Part shown: piece by piece, positions 33,445 through 41,576 of the stretch
Layout of the letters: every line of letters starts with the position of its first letter
How positions within the stretch are numbered: position 1 is the first letter of the stretch
NCBI GenBank assembly: GCA_031368215.1
Contig: JANLRD010000009.1
Span: 27,591-91,590 of the forward strand
Source of the DNA: JANLQX01 sp031368215
GTDB taxonomy: Bacteria > Actinomycetota > Acidimicrobiia > Acidimicrobiales > JANYDT01
Direction of reading: 5' to 3'
Length of the DNA: 64,000 nt
Made by a program: the position numbers and the translations under genes
The notes under the pieces: model-generated
Seen by the model: the letters and a program-made list of their open reading frames with translations, nothing else
What the model was told of the DNA's origin: nothing
Databases searched by the model: none

Positions 33445-34431
33445 ATGACCGCGACGATGCTCCCTGGTCCAGAACTCCTCCCCGATGTCCTCCCGACGGC
33501 TCGGCTCAACAAACGCGGGATGCCCACGGGTGCGCTCCGCCCCGAGCTCCGGGTGATCGCGTCCTGGCGGAACGTTGTGACGGTTATCAGCGCGCTCGCG
33601 CAGACCGTTGGACTCATCGTCGCCTCGTCGCTCGTCGTCGACAAGACCGGTTGGTGGCCGATCTACGCCGTGACGTTCATCCTGATGGGCCGAGGCTTCG
33701 CTCTGCTGGCCATCCTCGGCCACGAGTCGGCCCACAAGCTGCTCTTCGCGAACCAACAGCTCAACGATGCCATCGGAACCGTCGTCTGCAACGGGTTGGG
33801 GTTCACCTCCCAGGGAGCGTACCGACGGGCGCATTTCTCGCACCATCGCGATCCGCTCGGCCCGAACGAACCCGATCAGACCCTCTACCGCGACTACCCC
33901 GTCACCTGGCCGACCCTGCGTCGGCGTCTGCGACGCGATGCCACCGGTGAGTCCGGCTACAAGGTCACCAAATCGCTGCTTCGAGCACTCGGGAATCCGG
34001 TCGCTCGGCGAAGCGTCCTCCAGGTCCTGGCCGTCCAGGCCGTGCTCTTCGTCGTTCTCGGCCTGAGCGTTGGCTGGTGGGCGTGGCCGGTGCTGTGGTT
34101 TGCTCCGTGGTTGACCGTCTGGCGCGTGATAAATCGGCTGCGGGCTATTGCCGAGCATGGCGGAATGACCAACAGCGACGACGACCGACTGACGACCCAC
34201 CACGTCCACCAATCTCGGTCGGCTCGCTTCTGGATGGTGCCGTACAACACCGGATGGCACATCGCCCATCACGCCGACATGGGCGTGCCGTGGCGCAACC
34301 TGCCCCGCCTGCACGCAGAGTTGGTGGCCGCCGGTCACATTCCTCCGGCGCTCGAATACCCGAGTTATGTGGCACTGTGGCGAAAGCTTGCAAGTCGCCC
34401 GCTCTCAGAACCGGCAAGGATCGACACATGA
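33445..34431 (+). CDS. Membrane fatty acid desaturase
   Basis: A 328-residue di-iron desaturase with the three His boxes HESAH (about residue 93), HFSHH (about 130) and HIAHHAD (about 272), plus HVHQ near 252. Two hydrophobic blocks separate them (about 45-85 and 185-225). It introduces double bonds or hydroxyls into lipids at the membrane. It has a strong leaderless promoter and overlaps the next gene by ATGA, so the pair is coupled. Cold or membrane-fluidity control is a reasonable guess given the strong promoter. Confidence 0.88.
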   Translation: MTATMLPGPELLPDVLPTARLNKRGMPTGALRPELRVIASWRNVVTVISALAQTVGLIVASSLVVDKTGWWPIYAVTFILMGRGFALLAILGHESAHKLLFANQQLNDAIGTVVCNGLGFTSQGAYRRAHFSHHRDPLGPNEPDQTLYRDYPVTWPTLRRRLRRDATGESGYKVTKSLLRALGNPVARRSVLQVLAVQAVLFVVLGLSVGWWAWPVLWFAPWLTVWRVINRLRAIAEHGGMTNSDDDRLTTHHVHQSRSARFWMVPYNTGWHIAHHADMGVPWRNLPRLHAELVAAGHIPPALEYPSYVALWRKLASRPLSEPARIDT

Positions 34432-35552
34432 CCGCCACGTTGGCGCAACGCACGGCCGACGCGGCTGCCGTCGCGCTCAAGAACGCTGAGGCGAATGAGC
34501 ACCAGCGCCGCCTCACCGACGAGGTCGTACATGGACTGAAGAACGTTGATGTTCTGCGCGCGTACGTTCCGGTGGCTTACGGCGGACCCGAGTACTCACC
34601 ATTCGAGACGATGTCGATCATCGAATCGCTGAGCGCCGCCGACGGATCGACGGGCTGGTGCGCCACGATCGCTTCGCTCACCTCGCATATCGCCGGCTGT
34701 CTGCCGGCCGAAGCGGCGAAGGAGATCTTCGGTCCGGCCGACGCCGCGGTGTGCGGTGCCTACGCGCCGAGCGGACGTGGCACGGCTCGAGGTGACGGTT
34801 CCTACGACGTCACCGGGCACTGGGCATGGGGGAGCGGGTCGTCCTTCGCCACGTGGATGACCGGTGGCGCGGTGAACGACGATGGCACGTCACGTCACAT
34901 GTTCTTCCGATCCTCTGACCTCACCATGCACGACACGTGGGATTCAAACGGTCTGCGGGCCACGGCCTCGCACGACTTCAGCGTCTACGACGTCCACGTT
35001 CCCGCTGGACACTCGGTCGATCTGGCAGCGGCGCGGCCAACGGTCGATGCGGCGATTTCCCGGATGCCGCTGTTCGTGCTGTTCTCGGGCGGGGTCGCGT
35101 CCGTGATGCTCGGGATCGCGACGCGGGCCATGGAGGAGTTGGCCGTCCTCGCCCAGACGAAAAAGCCGGTGCAGTCGTCCAAGACCCTTGCCCAGTCGTC
35201 GCTGGCCCAGGTTGACATCGCCCGGGCCGAAGCGGCCGTCCGATCCGCCCGCTCGTTCCTGCACGAGACCGTCGGGGAGGCGTGGGGACGGGTCCGGCTC
35301 GGTGACCGGGTCGAGCTCGAGACTCGCCTTCGCGCTCGCTTGGCCGCCACCCACGCGGGCGAACAGGCCTGCGCCGCGGTCGACCTCTGTTACAAAGCAG
35401 GAGGGGGCTCCGCGGTCTATGCCACCTCGCCGCTCCAGCGCTGCTTCCGTGACGTCCATACCGCGTCAGCCCATGTGATGGTTGGAAGCCGCGTGTACGA
35501 AACGATCGGTCGTCATCGCTTCGGCTTGGAGATCGACAGGTCGTCGCTCTGA
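34428..35552 (+). CDS. Acyl-CoA dehydrogenase-fold flavin monooxygenase (HsaA/IacA-like)
   Basis: A 374-residue flavoprotein of the acyl-CoA dehydrogenase fold. VPVAYGGPEYSPFETMSIIESLSAADGSTGWC near residues 45-75 and GSGSSFATWMTGGAV match group D flavin-dependent hydroxylases rather than true dehydrogenases, and the catalytic Glu of the latter is not apparent. Such enzymes hydroxylate aromatics using reduced flavin from a partner reductase. The ATG overlaps the desaturase stop. The pairing suggests modification of a lipid or polyketide-like product, which is inference. Confidence 0.75.
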   Translation: MTATLAQRTADAAAVALKNAEANEHQRRLTDEVVHGLKNVDVLRAYVPVAYGGPEYSPFETMSIIESLSAADGSTGWCATIASLTSHIAGCLPAEAAKEIFGPADAAVCGAYAPSGRGTARGDGSYDVTGHWAWGSGSSFATWMTGGAVNDDGTSRHMFFRSSDLTMHDTWDSNGLRATASHDFSVYDVHVPAGHSVDLAAARPTVDAAISRMPLFVLFSGGVASVMLGIATRAMEELAVLAQTKKPVQSSKTLAQSSLAQVDIARAEAAVRSARSFLHETVGEAWGRVRLGDRVELETRLRARLAATHAGEQACAAVDLCYKAGGGSAVYATSPLQRCFRDVHTASAHVMVGSRVYETIGRHRFGLEIDRSSL

Positions 35553-35611
35553 CGCTTTCGACCGACGGTGCACGCGGCGGCCGGTGACGCCGATCGACGC
35601 GCCGTCTTCGC

Positions 35612-35617
35612 TACGGT
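35612..35617 (+). promoter_or_regulatory. -10 box TACGGT of leaderless bcp
   Basis: Ends 7 bases before ATG 35625 and supports it over the upstream in-frame ATG. Confidence 0.5.
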
Positions 35618-35624
35618 GGCGTCC

Positions 35625-36074
35625 ATGCTTTCTGCCGGTGACAAGGCGCCTGACCTGAACCTCTCCGACCAAGATGGCAACATCGTCAAGCTGTCGCAGT
35701 TCAAGGGTCGCAAGGTCTGCGTCTTCTTCTATCCCAAGGCGGACACGCCCGGCTGCACCCAACAGTCGTGTCTCCTGCGCGACATCGCCGGCCAGATCGG
35801 CGACACCGCCATTGTCGGCGTGAGCCCGGACCCGGCAACAAGGCAGAAGAAGTTCGACACGAAGTACGAGCTCGGCTTCCCGCTGCTTGCCGACACCGAG
35901 CATCGGGTTGCGGAGGCGTACGCCGTCTGGAAGGAGAAATCGATGTACGGACGTAAGTACATGGGCATCGAACGCTCGGCGTTCCTCATTGACGGGAAGG
36001 GCAGGATCGAGCGGGCCTGGTACAAGGTGAGCCCAAAAGACACGCCCGCAGTCCTCCTCGACGCGCTCGGCTGA
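35625..36074 (+). CDS. bcp: Peroxiredoxin Bcp/PrxQ
   Basis: A 149-residue thioredoxin-fold peroxidase. Peroxidatic Cys44 and resolving Cys49 lie in KADTPGCTQQSC, the i+5 spacing of two-cysteine PrxQ. SPDPATRQKKF and a KEKSMYGRKYMG segment are typical. It detoxifies lipid and hydrogen peroxides with thioredoxin. The start is set by the TACGGT box. FabZ follows after 5 bases, so the two are probably one transcript. Confidence 0.95.
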   Translation: MLSAGDKAPDLNLSDQDGNIVKLSQFKGRKVCVFFYPKADTPGCTQQSCLLRDIAGQIGDTAIVGVSPDPATRQKKFDTKYELGFPLLADTEHRVAEAYAVWKEKSMYGRKYMGIERSAFLIDGKGRIERAWYKVSPKDTPAVLLDALG

Positions 36075-36079
36075 GATCC

Positions 36080-36514
36080 GTGAAGCGCATCGCACTTCCC
36101 CGACCAATTGATCTGCTGCCCCACCGCGATCCGTTCCTGCTGCTCACGAGCATCACCAAGATCGAGCCCGGAAGCTTCTGTGTGGCCGAATGGGTGCTCT
36201 CGGGCGAGGAGTCGTTCTGGGCCGGTCACTTCCCCGGGCGCCCCACGCTGCCGGGCGTACTCATGATCGAGTCGATGGCCCAGGCCGGCGCTTGTGCGAT
36301 CCTCGCCGACGAAGCGTTCGCGACCAAGCTTCCGTTGTTCGGCGGTGTGGATGGCGTCCGGTTCCGCCATCAGGTCGTTCCCGGCGACACCCTCGTTCTC
36401 GAAGTCACGCTCGGGCGCATGTCCTCGCGAGCCGGCAAGGGCACGGGGCGGGCGACGGTCAACGGCAAGTTGGCCAGCGAGGCGGAACTGCTCTTCGTGC
36501 TCGCCGATCGCTGA
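36080..36514 (+). CDS. fabZ: 3-hydroxyacyl-ACP dehydratase FabZ
   Basis: A 144-residue hot-dog-fold dehydratase: LLPHRDPFLLL, then GHFPGRPTLPGVLMIESMAQ with catalytic His50 and Glu64. It removes water from 3-hydroxyacyl-ACP in type II fatty-acid synthesis. It is encoded apart from the main fab operon 2 kb downstream on the other strand, here behind bcp, perhaps linking peroxide defence with lipid supply. The GTG start follows the bcp stop by 5 bases with no clear ribosome site, suggesting coupling. Confidence 0.93.
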   Translation: MKRIALPRPIDLLPHRDPFLLLTSITKIEPGSFCVAEWVLSGEESFWAGHFPGRPTLPGVLMIESMAQAGACAILADEAFATKLPLFGGVDGVRFRHQVVPGDTLVLEVTLGRMSSRAGKGTGRATVNGKLASEAELLFVLADR

Positions 36515-36571
36515 GGCAGGCGCGAACAGTCGACGAGCGCCCGGTCTGGCGCCAGGACCCAAGATGGCCCT

Positions 36572-38086
36572 TCATCCGGTCGTTGGCGGAATCGGTTCCC
36601 TCAAGTACCAGATACCACCGGGCGTCTGGGCACGCCAGCGGTAGGAGCCATCCAACCAGGTCTGCACTGATTCCCCGCGTTTGCGGATGAGCGGATCGGA
36701 GAAGGAGTCGACGTAGACGGCGTTGGGGTGGGCACGTTTCAGTTCGTTGGACAACCGCTCCCAGATCGGCGCGGTGTAGAACTCGGGCGACCAACCGTGG
36801 ACGGCCGTGATCAATGGGTCGCCGGCGGCACGTTGGAGTGCGGGGTTGCCGAAGTAGAACACCCCATCAGGCGCGTCAATGGCGCGACGAGGTGTGAGTT
36901 CTGCAGCGACCTTCCCTCGGTATGCGTCTTCTTGCGATTGGAATCGGTCTCGTGCCGACTGCCCCAACGCGAGATCCGACTGAACAAGGTGTCTCCAGAG
37001 AGCGCTCCCATCGACAATCGGCAGAAGAGAGAACGCACCGATCACGATCGGCACTATGCGATTCAGAGCAGGTGATTTCGGTTCCGTACCAACGAATGCA
37101 TCGAGTCCATCGAGAGCCAGAAGGCCGACGGGCATAACGAAAATGTAGAAGTGATAACGCCACCAACTCTGCGTCAACACCGCCAGTCCAGCGAGAACAA
37201 GCCAAACAAAGCAGTTCGTGACCCACACGTCGAATGAGCGGTTCCGGATCCGTCTCACGGTGCCGAAGGTGGCGAGCAGAAGCAATGGTGCGAGCACGGT
37301 GGCGATGCCGCCCACGCTGGTAACCAATCGACCCAGGGGTCGGCCTCCGAGTGACGACAGGCTCCTTGGTAGGACGAACCAGGTGTCATACAGATCTGTC
37401 CACAGGTTGTAATGCTCGGCATAGGCAAGGAAGGGGAGCCACGGGAGCAGGATCCAGCCACAGAACTGGGCACCTCGTTTGAACCTGCCCAGCAGCTCAG
37501 AGTCCCGTCGGTACTCTGCCACGACCCACATCAGCAGCGGTATCGGCAGATATGCGAGTTTGAACAGACCCACAATTCCGGCGCATGTTCCCGCTGTCGC
37601 GACTCTGGCCCACGCCCGTGATGAGCGGTTTCCCTCGGGGGCGGACGTAGCCCAGAGGCACGCATACAGAGGCGCAGACACGAGCAGCTCGAGCTGGGTG
37701 AGATCACCGGCTCTGGCGTCGATCAAATACGGCGCGATCACGACAATCGGCGAGAACGCCCGCAGCCAGGTAGACCGGAGCGGAACAGTCCTCTGAAGCG
37801 CGAACGCCGTGGCGAGGAGCAGGGCGAACTCGCCGATGTGTGGGCCGGCGGACGAACCCCCGGCAAGGGCCGAGGTCAGCGTGAAGAAGATCGGAAGTCC
37901 GGGTTGCTTGATCTCCCACACATCTCGGTACAACACGGCACCATGCCGCAGGCGGTCTGCCATCAAGAGATAGAGGGACTGATCGCCGGTGTACGGGCGA
38001 ATCAGGATCGGCAACGCCAAAAAAGCAATGCCCCCGAGTACGAGCCACTCGAGTTTGGGGATTGCTCTTCGAACAGGCAAGGCCAC
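36572..38086 (-). CDS. GT-C-type membrane glycosyltransferase-like protein
   Basis: A 504-residue protein with about ten transmembrane helices and a soluble C-terminal region from about residue 385. The first extracytoplasmic loop has RPYTGDQSLYLLMADRLRHG and VLYRDVWEIKQPG, the acidic pattern of lipid-linked-sugar GT-C mannosyltransferases (ArnT/PMT-like). It probably transfers sugar from a polyprenyl carrier to wall glycan or lipid. By eye the stretch around 36.9-37.3 kb is richer in A+T and in rare codons than its neighbours, a sign of possible transfer. It lies downstream of fabF on the same strand, 89 bases away. Confidence 0.7.
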   Translation of the reverse strand: MALPVRRAIPKLEWLVLGGIAFLALPILIRPYTGDQSLYLLMADRLRHGAVLYRDVWEIKQPGLPIFFTLTSALAGGSSAGPHIGEFALLLATAFALQRTVPLRSTWLRAFSPIVVIAPYLIDARAGDLTQLELLVSAPLYACLWATSAPEGNRSSRAWARVATAGTCAGIVGLFKLAYLPIPLLMWVVAEYRRDSELLGRFKRGAQFCGWILLPWLPFLAYAEHYNLWTDLYDTWFVLPRSLSSLGGRPLGRLVTSVGGIATVLAPLLLLATFGTVRRIRNRSFDVWVTNCFVWLVLAGLAVLTQSWWRYHFYIFVMPVGLLALDGLDAFVGTEPKSPALNRIVPIVIGAFSLLPIVDGSALWRHLVQSDLALGQSARDRFQSQEDAYRGKVAAELTPRRAIDAPDGVFYFGNPALQRAAGDPLITAVHGWSPEFYTAPIWERLSNELKRAHPNAVYVDSFSDPLIRKRGESVQTWLDGSYRWRAQTPGGIWYLREPIPPTTG

Positions 38087-38175
38087 AAGCTAGAACTGAA
38101 GGCCGAACTGGTCAACGGGTCGTTCGAGAAGCGACACGAGCAGAGAGTGCCGGGGTGTCAGGAAGCGCCCGGAGA

Positions 38176-39372
38176 TCAGGCCCGGGCGGGGCCCATCACG
38201 ATCGTGCCGTTGTGGCCGCCGAAACCGAAGGAGTTGGAGATCCCGATGGACGGGCTCCACGGCCGGGGCTCATCGAGCACCAAGTCGAGCGAAACGATGG
38301 GATCGATGCTGACCGCAGCGGTTCCACGCGTCGGCGGAATGAGCCCGCGGTCGATGGTGAGAGCGAGAGCGACACCTTCGATGGCACCGGCCGCGCCGAG
38401 GGCATGCCCGGTCACGCCCTTCGTCGACGTGACGATCGGGCCTGGCGTACCGAAGACCTTGGCGATCGCTTCCGCTTCGGCGGCGTCGTTGAGCGGGGTG
38501 GATGTGCCATGGGCGTTGATGTGGCCGACCTGATCGAGACGTACCCGCGAATCGGCAAGGGCGAGCTCGATACAGCGAATCGCCCCCGCTCCGCCGGGGG
38601 ACGGAGCGGTGATGTGGTGGGCATCGGCGGTGGATGCCGAGCCGAGCATCTCGGCATAGATGTGGACGCCGCGGGCCACCGCGTGGTCCCATTCCTCCAG
38701 GACGAGCACGCCGGCGCCTTCGGCGATCACGAAACCGTCACGGCGGACGTCAAACGGTCGGGACCAGCCCGAGGTGGAGAGTGCCGTCATGTTGCCGAAT
38801 CCGGCCAACGCGGTGGGCGTGAGTGCGGACTCGGAGCCGCCGGCGAGGACGGCGTCGCAGTAGCCCATCTGGATGAGACGGGCGGCGTTGCCGATCGAAT
38901 GGGTGCCGGCAGCACAGGCGGTCACGGTGGTCTCGCACGGCCCCTGAAGTCCGTGACGCATGGACACCGAGGCGGCGGCGGCGTTGCCCATCATCATCGG
39001 GACGAGAAACGGTGAAACGCGCCGCTCGCCCTTCTCATGGCGGACGATGATCTGTTCCTCGAGCGTGGCCAGGCCGCCGATGCCGGTGCCGATAAGCACG
39101 CCGATGCGGGCAGGGTCGATCCCGAGCGGACCGGCGTCCGAAAGCGCCTCGTCGGCCGCGGCGATGGCGAACTGACTGAACCGGTCGGACCGGCGAGCTT
39201 CCTTCGCGTTCTCGAAGAACGGGGTCGGGTCGAAGTCCACGACCTTGCGGCTGACGTCACCCGGATTGCTGGTGAGCAGGCCACTCCAGAACGCCTCGAC
39301 GCCGATGCCGCAGTGGGCAACCACACCGAGGCCGGTCACGGCCACGCGCCGACGCTGAAACTCTGCAGTCAT
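38176..39372 (-). CDS. fabF: 3-oxoacyl-ACP synthase II FabF
   Basis: A 398-residue condensing enzyme with the Cys-His-His triad: Cys153 in TACAAGTHSIG, His288 in INAHGTSTPLND and His323 in KGVTGHALGAAG. The C-terminal SNSFGFGGHNG is conserved. It elongates acyl-ACP with malonyl-ACP. ATG 39372 is set by AAAGGA 8 bases upstream; 33 extra upstream codons overlap the acpP-fabF gap and are not family-like. Last gene of fabD-fabH-fabG-acpP-fabF. Confidence 0.95.
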   Translation of the reverse strand: MTAEFQRRRVAVTGLGVVAHCGIGVEAFWSGLLTSNPGDVSRKVVDFDPTPFFENAKEARRSDRFSQFAIAAADEALSDAGPLGIDPARIGVLIGTGIGGLATLEEQIIVRHEKGERRVSPFLVPMMMGNAAAASVSMRHGLQGPCETTVTACAAGTHSIGNAARLIQMGYCDAVLAGGSESALTPTALAGFGNMTALSTSGWSRPFDVRRDGFVIAEGAGVLVLEEWDHAVARGVHIYAEMLGSASTADAHHITAPSPGGAGAIRCIELALADSRVRLDQVGHINAHGTSTPLNDAAEAEAIAKVFGTPGPIVTSTKGVTGHALGAAGAIEGVALALTIDRGLIPPTRGTAAVSIDPIVSLDLVLDEPRPWSPSIGISNSFGFGGHNGTIVMGPARA

Positions 39373-39427
39373 CGTTGTGCTCCTTTGCAGCGGTCGGGCG
39401 ATGCGATTCGGTCCGAGGCGCGGAGCC

Positions 39428-39673
39428 TCAGATACCGACCTTGGCGCAGACCATGGTGAAGGCTTCGCCAACGGTCTTGATGCCGGCCAGTTCCTCTTCC
39501 GGGATTTCGACGTCGAACTTCTCCTCCAGCGCCATCACGAACTCGACCAGGTCGAGGGAGTCGGCGTCGAGGTCGTCGGCGAAGCTCGCGTCTTCGGTCA
39601 CCTTGGCGGCGTCGACAGCGAGCACCTCCACGGCGGCGGCCTTGAAGGTCTCGAAGGCTTCGTCACGGTTCAT
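39428..39673 (-). CDS. acpP: Acyl carrier protein
   Basis: An 81-residue acidic carrier with the phosphopantetheine Ser39 in LDADSLDLVEFVMALEE. The fold and the charge pattern are standard. AAAGGA lies 7 bases before the ATG. It carries the growing chain for the surrounding Fab enzymes. Located between fabG and fabF. Confidence 0.97.
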   Translation of the reverse strand: MNRDEAFETFKAAAVEVLAVDAAKVTEDASFADDLDADSLDLVEFVMALEEKFDVEIPEEELAGIKTVGEAFTMVCAKVGI

Positions 39674-39762
39674 TCTGGGGTCCTTTCGGTGGACGCCGGC
39701 CGGTGCTCGGCGTGGCGTCCGTTGGTGTTGGTGGGAACGATCAGGTGCTGGGGTTGGAGCGA

Positions 39763-40467
39763 TCAGTGGCCCATGGCGAGGCCGCCGTCGACGGGGAGGA
39801 TGACCCCGGTGATGGCGGACGCCTCGGGCGAAGCGAGAAACGTTACCGCTGCGGCGACCTCGTCGGGTGTTGCCAACCGCCCGATCGGGGTGGCGGCGAT
39901 GAGGCCGTCGCGCTGGGCGTCGGCCATGGCGGCGACCATCTCGGTGTCGACGCCTCCAGGAGTGACGACATTCACGGTGATGTTGCGGCTGGCGAGCTCC
40001 CTGGCCATCGATCTCGCCAAGCCGATCAGCCCGGCTTTCGAGGCGGCGTAGTTGGCCTGCCCGGCAACGCCGAAGTACGCGACGACCGACGAGATCAGCA
40101 CGATGCGTCCCGTCCGGCGGCGGATCATCGAGGTGGCGGCCCGCTTGGAGACGCGCCATGCGCCGGTGAGGTTGGCGTCGATCACGCTCGTGAACTGTTC
40201 CTCGCTCATGCGGATGAGCAGTCCGTCCTTGGTGATTCCGGCGTTGGCGACGAGCACGTCAACCGGGCCGTAGTTCGCCTCGATCTCTTTGAAGGCGGCG
40301 TCGACCTGCGCTGCGTCGGTGACGTCGCATCGGACGGAGGCGAGCCCCTCGGGCGCTTCGCCCCGACAGGTCACGACGACCGTGTCACCGAGCGCTTGAA
40401 ACCTCCGGGCGATGGCCAGGCCGATTCCCCGGTTGCCGCCGGTGACGAGAACGACTCGTGCCGTCAC
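39763..40467 (-). CDS. fabG: 3-oxoacyl-ACP reductase FabG
   Basis: A 234-residue SDR: TGGNRGIG near 9-16, NAG near 75, catalytic Ser in LISSVVAY, YAASK near 140 and the GGVDTEM loop. Reduces 3-oxoacyl-ACP with NADPH. The GTG start overlaps the fabH TGA (GTGA), giving translational coupling. Slightly short but complete at both ends. Confidence 0.93.
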   Translation of the reverse strand: MTARVVLVTGGNRGIGLAIARRFQALGDTVVVTCRGEAPEGLASVRCDVTDAAQVDAAFKEIEANYGPVDVLVANAGITKDGLLIRMSEEQFTSVIDANLTGAWRVSKRAATSMIRRRTGRIVLISSVVAYFGVAGQANYAASKAGLIGLARSMARELASRNITVNVVTPGGVDTEMVAAMADAQRDGLIAATPIGRLATPDEVAAAVTFLASPEASAITGVILPVDGGLAMGH

Positions 40468-41450
40468 GTCGGGGCTACCGCAGCGCGTCGAGGCCCGTGT
40501 TCGCCTTCGCGGTGCACGCCGCCCCAGCGAACGATGGCACTCGCCCAGGTCATCCCGGCGCCGAAACCGCACATGAGAACGTTGTCGCCGGGCTTGATGT
40601 GACCCTGTTCGAGCTCATGGTGGAGTGCGAGCGGGATGGACGCCGCCGACGTGTTGCCGTACCACTCGAGCGACGTGCTGGTTCGCTCCATCGGCCAGTG
40701 CAGACGCGACATCGCCGCCTCGATGATCCGGACATTCGCCTGATGGGGGATGACCCAGTCGATGTCGTCGATGGTCATCTTGGCCCGCTCGAGGGAGAGC
40801 TTCGACGTTTCCACTACGGCACGGACCGCCTTGCGGTACACCTCTTTGCCGTCCATCTGGGTGAACTGGCCCGGAACGGTATAGAGGGCACTCACTGCGG
40901 AGCCATCGACGCCGAGGTCGAAGGACAGCAGGTCTCCCTCGCCCTCGCATGCCTCGATGACCGCGGCACCGGCGCCGTCGCCGAAGAGGATCGCCGTTCC
41001 CCGGTCGTGCTTGTCGATGATCCGCGACAACTGCTCGGAGCCGACGATGAGAATCCGGTTCATGCCCATGTTGAAGAAGGCATGTGCGGTGACCATGGAG
41101 TACATGAAACCGGAGCAGGCTGCCCCGAGATCGAAGGCCCCGCATTTGAGGCCGAGGTCGTGCTGCACCTGCGCAGAACTTCCCGGCAGGGTGAATTCCG
41201 GCGAACAGGTGGCGAGGATGAGCAGGTCGATGTCGGCCGGGCCGACACCGGCATTGTCCATGGCCTTCCGGCACGCCTCGGTGGCAAGCGACGACGGTCC
41301 GCGATCGCCCCAGCGCCGCTCGCGGATGCCTGTCCGTTCGACGATCCACTCGTCGTTGGTGTCCATCAGCTTCTCGAGGTCGACATTGGTGACGACGGTG
41401 TCGGGCACGGCGATGCCGATGCCGGTGATGACGCCGCTGCGCGGGCTCAT
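40464..41450 (-). CDS. fabH: 3-oxoacyl-ACP synthase III FabH
   Basis: A 328-residue initiating condensing enzyme. Cys112 in DLGAACSGF, His236 in WVIPHQANVRI and Asn266 in EWYGNTSAAS form the triad. The last 25 residues (after WGGVHREGE) are a basic extension. It starts fatty-acid chains from acyl-CoA. The ATG has no good Shine-Dalgarno of its own but overlaps the stop of a 22-codon ORF that has one, so translation is probably coupled. Confidence 0.94.
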   Translation of the reverse strand: MSPRSGVITGIGIAVPDTVVTNVDLEKLMDTNDEWIVERTGIRERRWGDRGPSSLATEACRKAMDNAGVGPADIDLLILATCSPEFTLPGSSAQVQHDLGLKCGAFDLGAACSGFMYSMVTAHAFFNMGMNRILIVGSEQLSRIIDKHDRGTAILFGDGAGAAVIEACEGEGDLLSFDLGVDGSAVSALYTVPGQFTQMDGKEVYRKAVRAVVETSKLSLERAKMTIDDIDWVIPHQANVRIIEAAMSRLHWPMERTSTSLEWYGNTSAASIPLALHHELEQGHIKPGDNVLMCGFGAGMTWASAIVRWGGVHREGEHGPRRAAVAPT

Positions 41451-41515
41451 GGCCGACGATCCAAAATCGGTCCGGATACGGGGTGTCCGGACCCCGTTGC
41501 GTGGTTGGGGATCAT
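41447..41515 (-). CDS. Candidate 22-residue leader peptide coupled to fabH
   Basis: ATG at 41513-41515, 22 sense codons (MIPNHATG...LDRRP), stop TGA overlapping the fabH ATG as ATGA. AAAGGA at 41523-41528 lies 7 bases upstream, the same sequence and spacing used by acpP and fabF in this operon, while fabH itself lacks one. It is too short for a domain; a regulatory upstream ORF is the simplest reading. Could also be chance. Confidence 0.45.
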   Translation of the reverse strand: MIPNHATGSGHPVSGPILDRRP

Positions 41516-41576
41516 CGGTGCGTCCTTTGGATCAGCAAGAGGAATGGCGAACATGGCGGAAATGGGCGGCGGTAGC

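Noticed and set aside
35625..36074. Selenocysteine-type peroxiredoxin
   Set aside because: Both redox positions in Bcp (and in Tpx at 15674-16174) are ordinary Cys codons.
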